56,736 nt of DNA from assembly GCF_004320525.1 (NCBI RefSeq), contig NZ_SIHX01000018.1, positions 1 to 56,736 of the forward strand. The letters are read 5' to 3'. A program made the translations under genes and the position numbers. The stretch's first letter is position 1, and the number at the start of each line of letters is the position of its first letter. Below the pieces are notes generated by a model. The model did no database searches. It was given only the letters and a program-made list of their open reading frames with translations, and was not told where the DNA came from. The stretch is from Arthrobacter sp. S39. GTDB lineage: Bacteria > Actinomycetota > Actinomycetes > Actinomycetales > Micrococcaceae. This document shows positions 24,915 to 32,646 of this stretch, piece after piece.

Positions 24915-24932
24915 TTCTGCTTAGAAGGCAGC

Positions 24933-24977
24933 CATGGACGAGCGATCTCGGATTCTATCGTAGGTCGCTCGTCCATG
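24933..24977 (+). terminator. Hairpin closing the catabolic block
   Basis: CATGGACGAGCGA (24933-24945) and TCGCTCGTCCATG (24965-24977) form a perfect 13-bp stem with a 19-base loop, 18 bases after the stop of the preceding gene. There is no T tract. Its design resembles the hairpins at 11549 and 19595. The stretch 24978-25598 has no supportable gene. Confidence 0.65.
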
Positions 24978-25283
24978 TGTGCCAGCGGCTTGTTGTGGGC
25001 TTCTGGCATGTCCGCAGTCGTCAGGTTGGGCTACACCCATTCTTGACGTCAGGAATGCCCTCCCACCTCGTCAGGATAGGCTCAAATAGTTGATTCCTGG
25101 ACACTCAGGCTGGGCCGTCTCAGATGCAAATCTGACAAAAAGAACCCACGAACACGAAGGGCACACTCCCCTGTGCCCGATGTCGCCCGACACCGAGGTT
25201 TTTCGCCTGCGGCCCCGTCGCCGACCGAAGGGCCGCGGCCAACGGCTGACGTGCGACCGGGAAATCCTCAATTGGACGAAGAT

Positions 25284-25306
25284 CCGGTCAAATAACGGTT
25301 GACCGG
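25284..25306. repeat. Perfect inverted repeat in a gene-free stretch
   Basis: CCGGTCAA, a 7-base spacer (ATAACGG), then TTGACCGG. The symmetry suits a protein-binding site or short hairpin. It lies about 290 bases before the APS kinase gene in otherwise featureless sequence. Confidence 0.35.
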
Positions 25307-25598
25307 AGCTTCGGTGGCGGGGTCCGCCTGCCGTAAGCCCGCGCGGGGCCGTGGCAGCGTTCCACAAGTCGAACGTTCTCGCGGGCCTGGTTCTGTAATG
25401 TCCGAGCAGAGTCGAAAGCGTAACGGGGACTGCGGCTTTGGAACAGGTGTCCGATCCCGCGAACCAACCCGAACACGGAGCTTGGACACTTGGCGCAACT
25501 CAACGTCAGCTTGTCAGGCGCAACCGATCCAATGCTGACGATACGATTGGGCTAGCCGGCCCAACCCTCCGGTTGACTGTGCAGAGTAGGAGCTCCCA

Positions 25599-26180
25599 GT
25601 GTCGACAACGATTTGGCTGACGGGACTGCCCTCGGCGGGTAAAACCACGCTGGCTCACGAGATCGCGAACGCTCTGATCATCAATGGACGGCCAGCATAC
25701 ATTCTGGACGGAGACAGGCTCCGACAAAGTCTCAATTCAGACTTGTCATTCTCCCCGAAGGATCGCAATGAGAGCGTCAGAAGGGCCGGAGAGGTATCGC
25801 TCATGATGGTAGAAGCCGGAATCGTTTGCATCGTAGCCATGGTCAGTCCGTATCGCGATGCGCGCGACGAAGTCAGAAGACGCCATGAAAGTGCGGGGGT
25901 GAGGTTTCATGAAGTCTTTGTCGATACGCCTCTTGAAGTCTGCGTGCATCGCGATGCCAAGGGACTCTACGCTGAAGCCAGGTCCGGCAGAATTTCAAAC
26001 CTTACCGGCATCAATGACACATACCAGCGACCGCTCAATGCCGATTTGGTGCTAACAGCTCAGCACGGACCACCTAAAGCACAGGCCGGGCTCATCCAGA
26101 GCCTTTGGTTTCCTGAGCCTTGCTTCAAGGTAGATCGCCCCGACCTTATTGGACAAGAATCTAGCCTGGGTTCGAACTAG
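25599..26180 (+). CDS. cysC: Adenylyl-sulfate kinase (APS kinase)
   Basis: A 193-residue P-loop kinase that phosphorylates adenosine 5'-phosphosulfate to PAPS. The P-loop GLPSAGKTT is at residues 9-17; DGDRLRQSLN, FSPKDRNESVRRAGEV and VSPYRDARDEVR are the APS-binding segments; FVDTPLEVCVHRDAKGLYAEA and LTGINDTYQRP complete the family pattern. The GTG start follows GTAGGAGCTCCCA. No sulfate adenylyltransferase is nearby, so APS must come from elsewhere in the cell. It is convergent (18-base gap) with a three-gene cassette ending in a phosphatase-superfamily hydrolase, which suggests the PAPS product or a modified compound is used there. Confidence 0.92.
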   Translation: MSTTIWLTGLPSAGKTTLAHEIANALIINGRPAYILDGDRLRQSLNSDLSFSPKDRNESVRRAGEVSLMMVEAGIVCIVAMVSPYRDARDEVRRRHESAGVRFHEVFVDTPLEVCVHRDAKGLYAEARSGRISNLTGINDTYQRPLNADLVLTAQHGPPKAQAGLIQSLWFPEPCFKVDRPDLIGQESSLGSN

Positions 26181-26198
26181 GTCACGGCGAGCCCCCAC

Positions 26199-26942
26199 CT
26201 ACCGCCGGCCAACAAACATTGGAAGCGAATCGCTTTCCTTGGTCGCGTCCAAGTAACCGTCGTACCTGAACTCTCCCACGTGCTCCCGCGAGCCTGACCG
26301 CCAGCTTTCCGGGGCGATCACGGTGAACGGCGTCAGCTCCTTGGCGTTACCGATCACCTCGGCTACGACTGCACAACGTTGCGCATGAACGAGCGAAACG
26401 CCGCGTGTGGCCCCCACCGGAGTGTTCATGAACGTCGGGCAGCCGATCAAGGCTTTGCCTTTATCTCGGCCAGAACCGCTATCACAGACCACTACGTCAA
26501 CGCGGGCGCCAGTCATTTTGTACACCTCTGAGGAAAAATCGTGCGCAAAAAGATTCGGGTTGTTAATGCCTAGGATCCAGGTGTCATCTTGGTAGTGATC
26601 CATCATGATTACATCCTGGATCGTGAAAGAAGGATCGGTTCTTTGAAGTACTGCAAGGAGATCTGCGACTGAAACCCCCGCAGCAACGGCCTCAGTCACA
26701 GACTTGCTCGAGATCACCCGGCACTCAACTATGGCCGCAACCTTGGACGCAACCGTCACGATAGAGCCGGGCGGAGACATCGCAATGGCTGCGAGCAGCT
26801 GCCCAGTAAAAAGTTCCCTGTGCTCCGTGATCATCTCTGTACTTATGGGCTGAACAGAACGTGTGATGCCCGATCCGGAACCTAGTCCGGCCAAAAGACC
26901 TTTAAGGGCCTGAGCCAGCATTTCTGCGTCATCGAAGCTCAA
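26199..26942 (-). CDS. CofE-like protein (coenzyme F420-0:gamma-glutamyl ligase superfamily)
   Basis: A 247-residue protein resembling CofE. PPGSIVTVASKVAAIVECRV matches the N-terminal V-T-S-K-I-V-S-K-A-E-G-R-V stretch; GINNPNLFAHDF and VDVVVCDSGSGRDKGKALIGC match the ligand and metal loops (N-A-G-I-D-x-S-N and D-T-F-G-R-P). Identity looks low and the D-T-F-G-R loop is altered to D-S-G-S-G-R, so the substrate may differ from F420. The TTG start at 26942 has GGGAGG 6 bases before it and overlaps the upstream stop by 4 bases (TTGA). It is the last gene of a three-gene run. Confidence 0.5.
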   Translation of the reverse strand: MSFDDAEMLAQALKGLLAGLGSGSGITRSVQPISTEMITEHRELFTGQLLAAIAMSPPGSIVTVASKVAAIVECRVISSKSVTEAVAAGVSVADLLAVLQRTDPSFTIQDVIMMDHYQDDTWILGINNPNLFAHDFSSEVYKMTGARVDVVVCDSGSGRDKGKALIGCPTFMNTPVGATRGVSLVHAQRCAVVAEVIGNAKELTPFTVIAPESWRSGSREHVGEFRYDGYLDATKESDSLPMFVGRR

Positions 26943-27541
26943 ACTGGGCCTCCCGACTGGACGGCAACACTGCCTGGTTCGAACCACTTTCTAGTCAATG
27001 AACTACTCGTGTAAGGCACGGATTGAAAGTGGCAACGCGTTCCAGAAACCGCGTCATAGGCCGAAAGATAGAGCATCACTTCAGATCCCGGAAAGTCGGC
27101 GAAGAGGTCCTCCAGCGTGACCGGTGGCTCCTGATTAAGGCGAGATCGTAACGGTTCTGGGAGTCCCAGAACGTGGAATTGATCGAGTCCGTCTGTCTTG
27201 ATGGTGATGAGTCGGCCCTTACCTTTACCCAGAAACGGTAAAGGCACGTCAAGGGTTCTCAACTTCACGAGTTTTACGTTTTCACCAGTGGCGACGCCCG
27301 GAACGCGAAGCATGCATATGGCGCCGAAGTCCACGGCAGCTCGCCGGCCGACGTTCTGTATTTTGACTCTGTACTTCGGGGGTCCACCCAGCCAGTGTTC
27401 GTTGACGCTTATGTGCTTGCTCCACACAATCCGGGGCCGGAGTCTTTTCGTGAGCCAAAGCCAGAAGAGATAGGAAGAGAGCACACCGGTGACCACAGCT
27501 ACCACGGCGCTAATAATGGTGGCTTGTATCAAGTCACTCAT
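26939..27541 (-). CDS. Membrane-anchored hypothetical protein
   Basis: A 200-residue protein not recognised. One N-terminal transmembrane segment (IQATIISAVVAVVTGVLSSY, about 4-27) is followed by basic residues (LTKRLRPR) and a beta-rich domain, VKIQNVGRRAAVDFGAICML. That arrangement suggests a cytoplasmic domain with an immunoglobulin-like look. The ATG at 27541 lies within the end of the upstream hydrolase gene (8-base overlap) and its stop overlaps the next start by 4 bases. This tight packing says the three products work together, perhaps with this one as a membrane tether. Confidence 0.65.
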   Translation of the reverse strand: MSDLIQATIISAVVAVVTGVLSSYLFWLWLTKRLRPRIVWSKHISVNEHWLGGPPKYRVKIQNVGRRAAVDFGAICMLRVPGVATGENVKLVKLRTLDVPLPFLGKGKGRLITIKTDGLDQFHVLGLPEPLRSRLNQEPPVTLEDLFADFPGSEVMLYLSAYDAVSGTRCHFQSVPYTSSSLTRKWFEPGSVAVQSGGPV

Positions 27542-28421
27542 ACAGCCCCTCCCACAACGGGACGTGAAGCACTTCCTGGGCACCATGCACGTGACCCCAG
27601 ATGCCTTCTTCTCCGAAAGACTCACCATGATCGGCAGTAATCACGTAGTGGAAAGGACGTGGCAAAGCCTCAAAGAGAGTTCGTAGGCGGTCATCAACAT
27701 TTGACACCGCTTCTATCTGCGCTTGCCGGAGCTGGCTCATCAGCCTCGCGGTCCCGTCATCATTCGGAAGCTTCTCTTTCGCATTTCTAAAGCGTTTGAG
27801 CCTGCGTTGCTCCTCTAATTGAGCGGCTGTGCACGCATACGGCGCGTGCGTTTCCGCCGCGTTTATGAACAGCAGCCATCTTTCAGCTGCCCCCACTGCG
27901 TCCACAAGTTCTTCAACATGAGCAAGCGCGTAATCCTCCGATGACCAGCTTGGAAGATCGCCATCTGAAGGCAAATACTCCGGACCCCAATAGAAGAACT
28001 TACCGAAACCTTGCTGCAGGTTCGCCGATTTAAACCAACGCATTCCGGCTGCACCTACTGTCGTCCAGCCGTCTTGTTTCAAGCCGTCTACTAGGTTTTG
28101 CCCTTCGACGGTTCCTCTAGCCGATTGTCCAGTCTTGCCCCATCTCTTGTACTGCGGAAGGCGGCTCAACACTGTATCGGTTGCGCCAATAACAGCGGGA
28201 AAGTACCCGTGGAACAGCGCCACGTGGGCAGGCAGTGTGAACGTTCCGTGAGCCGTCGCCAGTCGAAGGGGACCCAAGGAGTCCAGAAACGGCGTAGTAG
28301 CCGACTGGGCAGAGTCCCAACGGCAGCTATCCAGGGTAATCAGGACCAAACGAGTCACTGAGTCGTCGGCGCGGGGAATTTCGGTCATGTTGAGATTCTG
28401 ACGCACCATCTCAAATTTCAC
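27534..28421 (-). CDS. Alkaline phosphatase superfamily hydrolase (sulfatase-like fold, threonine nucleophile)
   Basis: A 295-residue metal hydrolase. Metal ligands are visible as D31 in LVLITLDSCRWD, D264/H265 in ITADHGESFGEEG, and H277 or H279 in WGHVHG. The nucleophile region reads FTLPAHVALFHG, placing threonine (T62) where true sulfatases have the C/S-x-P-x-R formylglycine motif, which is absent. It is therefore more likely a phosphoesterase or phosphotransferase (nucleotide pyrophosphatase-like) than a sulfatase. The GTG start at 28421 is uncertain; ATGs at 28409 and 28388 are alternatives, none with a strong ribosome site. It is the first gene of the cassette. The stretch 28422-28691 has no supportable gene. 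Confidence 0.75.
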   Translation of the reverse strand: MKFEMVRQNLNMTEIPRADDSVTRLVLITLDSCRWDSAQSATTPFLDSLGPLRLATAHGTFTLPAHVALFHGYFPAVIGATDTVLSRLPQYKRWGKTGQSARGTVEGQNLVDGLKQDGWTTVGAAGMRWFKSANLQQGFGKFFYWGPEYLPSDGDLPSWSSEDYALAHVEELVDAVGAAERWLLFINAAETHAPYACTAAQLEEQRRLKRFRNAKEKLPNDDGTARLMSQLRQAQIEAVSNVDDRLRTLFEALPRPFHYVITADHGESFGEEGIWGHVHGAQEVLHVPLWEGLYE

Positions 28422-28691
28422 GGTTTATTGCGCGGCATCAATTCCGGCGCGGCCTCCTCCATTGCCACTATGGAGGTGGTCCGCTCCCGACAGGACGATC
28501 ATCCTCCGACTGCCGCATCGGTGTTTGGCGCCATATGCATTGGTCCCCAAGGGGTGTCTCGGCTGCAGCTTTTCAGACTCCGGCGCGCCATGATGCCTAA
28601 AATCAGGACGCATGCCGTGCCATATGACTCCGACCGAGCTGATTGCTGCCAGTGAACTGGACGCTCTGCCTTGTGGTGCCGGTGGCCGGTC

Positions 28692-29312
28692 TCAGGGTAG
28701 GGTCTTGTCGGCTTCTGGTGGAACGGGCGCTGCTTTGGCTCCGAGCTCGGCCAGGAACTCGGCAAAGTGGGAGTCCGTGGAGTCCCTGAACGATGGCCGG
28801 GGATCGGTGTGTTCGCTGTGGCAGTTGCTCAGGCCCCAGGATTCGGAGCGTATCCGTTTGATCATGGGCCAGAACGTGCTGTAGTGCAATGAAACGGCCT
28901 CGGTCACGGGGTCCTTGTGGCCATAGTCGGCAGCTTTCCATGCGACCCAGATGGCGGTGAGTTCTTCAACGACCGCGCTGTGACGGTACCCGCAGGCTTA
29001 GATCCGCGAATTCTCGGTACCGCCGTAGCATTGGTTGATCCCACCCACCCACTCGGCCAGGGCCTCCATGAGCTTCACGGATTCTTCGCTGTTGATCTCT
29101 CGCCAGTTCCACGGGGCGGGCTTCTTCTTGGGAGGGGTTTCCAGGATGTCCATCACTGCGGATCCCAGTGATTCCAGGTCTTCCCTGAGCCCGGTAATCG
29201 TTTGGTCGTGCTCCAGGAGAACATCTTCGATGTCGCCCAACCGCTCCGGGACGGTGGATTCCCCCTCTGGCTTAGGTTTTTCGGGCTGGCTAGCCGATTC
29301 CGATTCGCTCAT
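28692..29312 (-). pseudogene. DUF4913-family protein interrupted by an in-frame stop
   Basis: The first part (29312-28998, 104 residues) has a disordered N-terminus, a coiled-coil-like IEDVLLEHDQTITGLREDLE and the DUF4913 opening PAPWNWREI then LAEWVGGINQCYG. It stops at TAA 28998-29000. Without changing frame, the next codons continue as YRHSAVVEELTAIWVAWKAA and AVSLHYSTFWPMI to 28692, which is the conserved second half of the family. A single nonsense change therefore splits the gene. The second half lacks a good start codon. The gene overlaps the VirD4-like stop by 4 bases and is the last in the conjugation operon. DUF4913 proteins are common beside actinobacterial coupling proteins; their role is unknown. 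Confidence 0.75.
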
Positions 29313-31033
29313 ACCGGTGATCCTTCCGTCCGGCGGACGGCGGCAGCCTGGTCTTTGAGCGCCTGGGCTGCCGTTTTGTCTTCCTTGATCTGCGCGGAAT
29401 CAGAGCGGTCCCACCACGGCGTGAGCGTCACCCTGGCGGGCGCGACGTTGCTGTAATGCATGAAGGCCTCCCCTACCGGGAGTTGCTGGATTTCGCTGCC
29501 TCGGATCACGGGCCGTTCTTCTTCGCTGATCGTGCGGGACGATCCGTTCCGGCCCTGAGAGGTGGAGACGCGTTCCTTGCGGGTGGTTCCCGCTGCGCGG
29601 GCAATCTTGTCGAGTTCATCGAGCTCTTCCAGGCCCGGCAGGAATAGCCGGATCGAGGATGTTCCCCGGATCGCCGTGGCTGCCTCGGATCCCCACCGTT
29701 GGCGGTTCTGGGCGAAGGACTGGCTGAATCCGATGATGCGGATCCCGCGGCCGCCGGAATCCGAGAGGGCGCCGGCCATGTCCGGGATGGCCGCGACGTT
29801 GGGTGCTTCGTCCAGGACCATGGTCAGGACCGGCCACAGCCGGCCGCCGGGCAGATTCTGGGAAATACGTTGGGCCTTGCGGAACATGAAGTCAGCGAAC
29901 ATGGCCACCAGCGGTGCAACCGGGGAGCGCTCACCGTCGGTGAGTAGGTACATCGTGTTCGGTGTGGCCAGAAACTTTTCCATGTCGAACCCTTCACCTT
30001 TTGCCGGGCTCAGGATATGCATCGCCTTGGGCGAGGAGAGCGGTTCAAGCAGGCCGGCCAGGGTCTCCTGAATGGAGTCCACCGTTTCTCCTGCACGGGA
30101 TTCGGTGAGTGCCCGCAGCCGCGAGGTGAACGCTGCAGGGGCTTTGTGCTGGGTGAGGATGTCCAGCGGCTCAGAGTTCGTGAAGTCGTTGGTCCACCGC
30201 ACCACGTCCTCGACACTCTTCCCGCCCAAGGCTGCTGCGTGGAGGAACCGGCCGAGCACGGCGGCTGCCTTGGAGTTGAAGAAGTCCCCGTTTTTCACGT
30301 CCCCCATGGGCTGGGCGCCGGCCCAGGCCTTTCCCCGGGCCAACGCTTCGTCCGGGTCCTCGCACCCGTCGATGACGTTCCAGCGGACTGTTCTGTCCCA
30401 TCCGGAAATGTCCTGGAGGTCAAAGACGGAAACTTCGCCTTTACGCTGCCTCGCTACGGCGGTGAGCATCAGCAGGTCATTCTTGGTGGACGTGGCGATG
30501 ACGGCACCTGGTGCGTCCAGGACGATCCCGACGGCGAGGAACAGGGTTTTGCCGGAGCGCTGCGGGGCGAACACCCACATCGAATCCTCGTGCTGGACGT
30601 AGAGGGTCTGCCCATCGAGCTTGCACAGCGCCACGATCATTTCATCTTCGGTTGCGTTCTCGGGCAGTTCCAGGGACTGCCTGGCTTTGGTGAGGGCGGC
30701 CTTCTTGCCCATGCGCTTTTCCAGGTCCTTGTAGCGGGGCAGCCCGTCGTCCCTGTGTTTCTTGGTGCCGAACAGTGCGCTGAGCATTCCAGCCCCGATG
30801 AGGGCCAGGACCACCAGAACGATGAGGATCCAGGTTGCAGCGCCGGGCCAGACGAACTCGTCGGCCTTGATCTTCGCCAACAAGGCGGTGGAGTTCATCC
30901 ACGGCATCCCGGTGGGTGTGATCAGCTCGCCCAGGAAGGCCGAAATCCATCCGACGAGGGCCAGTCCGACGACGATGACGGCCAGTCCGATTTTCGTCAC
31001 TGCATCAGTGGACATGCGGCTTCCTGAGCTCAC
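29309..31033 (-). CDS. VirD4/TraG-like type IV coupling protein
   Basis: A 574-residue ATPase that links the DNA-relaxase complex to the mating channel. Two to three N-terminal membrane segments (IGLAVIVVGLALVGWISAFL; WILIVLVVLALIGAGML) precede the motor domain. Walker A is FAPQRSGKT (about 158-166), a variant common in actinobacterial T4CPs, and Walker B is TMVLDEAPNVAAIPDM. The conserved FSQSFAQNRQRWGSEAA follows. It overlaps the VirB4-like gene by 4 bases (31030-31033) and the DUF4913 gene by 4 bases. Confidence 0.92.
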   Translation of the reverse strand: MSSGSRMSTDAVTKIGLAVIVVGLALVGWISAFLGELITPTGMPWMNSTALLAKIKADEFVWPGAATWILIVLVVLALIGAGMLSALFGTKKHRDDGLPRYKDLEKRMGKKAALTKARQSLELPENATEDEMIVALCKLDGQTLYVQHEDSMWVFAPQRSGKTLFLAVGIVLDAPGAVIATSTKNDLLMLTAVARQRKGEVSVFDLQDISGWDRTVRWNVIDGCEDPDEALARGKAWAGAQPMGDVKNGDFFNSKAAAVLGRFLHAAALGGKSVEDVVRWTNDFTNSEPLDILTQHKAPAAFTSRLRALTESRAGETVDSIQETLAGLLEPLSSPKAMHILSPAKGEGFDMEKFLATPNTMYLLTDGERSPVAPLVAMFADFMFRKAQRISQNLPGGRLWPVLTMVLDEAPNVAAIPDMAGALSDSGGRGIRIIGFSQSFAQNRQRWGSEAATAIRGTSSIRLFLPGLEELDELDKIARAAGTTRKERVSTSQGRNGSSRTISEEERPVIRGSEIQQLPVGEAFMHYSNVAPARVTLTPWWDRSDSAQIKEDKTAAQALKDQAAAVRRTEGSPV

Positions 31034-32646
31034 GCTGCGGCCTCCTGTGTACTGGCTTCGACCTGGTTGATCGTCGCGGTGGACTTCATGGCCTTATCGG
31101 TGTCGGTGAGCTCGATTTCAAGGGCGCTGCGGACGTGGATGGCGACGAACGGATCCTTGCTGCCGATCCGCATCATGCAGGTTCCCTTGGTCAGGGTGGC
31201 GATGTCAGCCGCGGACCCGGACGGGAGGTTGAACATCCGTTCGCACGCCCAGGCGTCATCGGATTTTTGCTGCTTGTACAGCAGGACAGTCCCGCATTCC
31301 TTGAGCATGGCGATCGCCGGGGAGTCTTCAGGAATGTCGGAGATGTGGTGGAAGGCGAACATGCACGAGAGGGACAGGGCGCGGGAGAGCTTGGTGTTCC
31401 GTCGGGTGACCTTCGCGACCGAGCCCTGCACGGTGTGCCAGGCCTCTTCGATGACCAGGATCGTGGGGACCGCTTCAGCCTGGCGGTAAAGCGTGTTCGC
31501 CAGCCAGGTGTTGATGATCGTCATCACGATCGCCAGCGCCGGTCCGTCCTCCGGGAGCAGGGACACGTCAAAGACCGTCAGGCCGGCGTTCAGCGAAATT
31601 TCCGTGCTGGTGGGTCCGTCGATCAGGCCGGCCAGGTCATCTTCAATCATGCGTTCGAGCTCGAACGCGGGGTCCTGGCCCCACTGCCGCAGCTCGTCCC
31701 ACTGCAGGCCTGCCTTCTCCGTGGCGGCAGGGTCCGGTGCGTAGAGGGCATCCAGGACGTGCCGGATGTGGGCGATTTCGTCCGCATCCGCAGCGGCCCG
31801 CAGAGCCTGCCTGTGAGCCATGCGGACAGCCTTGCCCTCCTTGGGCAGCAGCGGCCGGCCCAGGGCTTCCTCCACGACGGCGCGGACCAACATGGACTGT
31901 CCGGCCGGGGTGGACAGTGCGGTGTCATCGTAGCTGTCTTCGTTCAGGCGGGCCGCGATGCGCGGATCCAGAATGTTGATCCTTGCCCCTCCCCCGCCGA
32001 CCATGAACTTCACCGGCTTGATATCCAGGCTCTGTGCCAAGGAGGTGTATTCGCCGCCGTTCTGGTCCAGCTGGTACTTCTTATCGATCACCACGACGCG
32101 GCGGCCGAGGACCAGTTGCCGCAGGACCGCCCAGGTTTTCATGCCGGAGGACTTGCCCTGCCCGAGGTCCCCGATGAAGCACACGTTCGGGGATTCGAGC
32201 TCGTTGCCGTAGGAGGTGAACGGGTCATGGACGATCATCCAGCCGGAGCCGGCGTCGATCCCGAACGCCAACCCGCGGTGGGAGGTAGGGGGTGAGGCGA
32301 TGGCCATGTGGGAGAACTCCATCTGCCGGGTGGAGGACAACACACCAGGTGCGGCAGGGTCATAGAATCCCAGTTTCGAGGCCTGGGTGCTGCCGCGCTC
32401 ACAGTGCCACTGGACCGAGGACCTCGCCTGCGCTTCGGCCCGCTGCCGGATGCCGGCTTTCTTCTCGTCAGCCCTTTTCTTGGAGTGGGAGCGGCGTTTG
32501 GTGGCCACTGCATCGTCGGTGGCCGCCGCTGCCGGCTGCCCGCCCGTGGGCTGCTGTCCGGGCCCCGAAGACTGCTGGGTGCGGCGGGATGTGCCGGTCA
32601 GCGTCCAGGGCTTCCTGAAGACGCTGAGGAGTTTTTGGGTGTTCAT
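31030..32646 (-). CDS. VirB4-like conjugation ATPase
   Basis: A 538-residue ATPase that powers assembly and substrate transfer in the type IV system. A charged, probably disordered N-terminus (SHSKKRADEKKAG) leads into the ATPase core. Walker A is GDLGQGKSSG (about 182-191), the helicase-like FMVGGGGARINILDP follows, and Walker B is TILVIEEAWHTVQ. It is shorter than classical VirB4 because the N-terminal domain is largely supplied by the separate SCO6880-type protein. Start and stop each overlap a neighbour by 4 bases. Confidence 0.9.
   Translation of the reverse strand: MNTQKLLSVFRKPWTLTGTSRRTQQSSGPGQQPTGGQPAAAATDDAVATKRRSHSKKRADEKKAGIRQRAEAQARSSVQWHCERGSTQASKLGFYDPAAPGVLSSTRQMEFSHMAIASPPTSHRGLAFGIDAGSGWMIVHDPFTSYGNELESPNVCFIGDLGQGKSSGMKTWAVLRQLVLGRRVVVIDKKYQLDQNGGEYTSLAQSLDIKPVKFMVGGGGARINILDPRIAARLNEDSYDDTALSTPAGQSMLVRAVVEEALGRPLLPKEGKAVRMAHRQALRAAADADEIAHIRHVLDALYAPDPAATEKAGLQWDELRQWGQDPAFELERMIEDDLAGLIDGPTSTEISLNAGLTVFDVSLLPEDGPALAIVMTIINTWLANTLYRQAEAVPTILVIEEAWHTVQGSVAKVTRRNTKLSRALSLSCMFAFHHISDIPEDSPAIAMLKECGTVLLYKQQKSDDAWACERMFNLPSGSAADIATLTKGTCMMRIGSKDPFVAIHVRSALEIELTDTDKAMKSTATINQVEASTQEAAA

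Noticed and set aside
27534..28421. True sulfatase
   Set aside because: The C/S-x-P-x-R formylglycine motif is absent; threonine occupies the nucleophile position.
30017..31027. Plus-strand ORF (336 codons)
   Set aside because: Antisense shadow of the VirD4-like gene.
31135..32295. Long plus-strand ORF (386 codons)
   Set aside because: It is antisense to the VirB4-like gene, which has clear Walker motifs; the plus frame has a His/Gln/Arg/Val-rich composition typical of a high-GC shadow.
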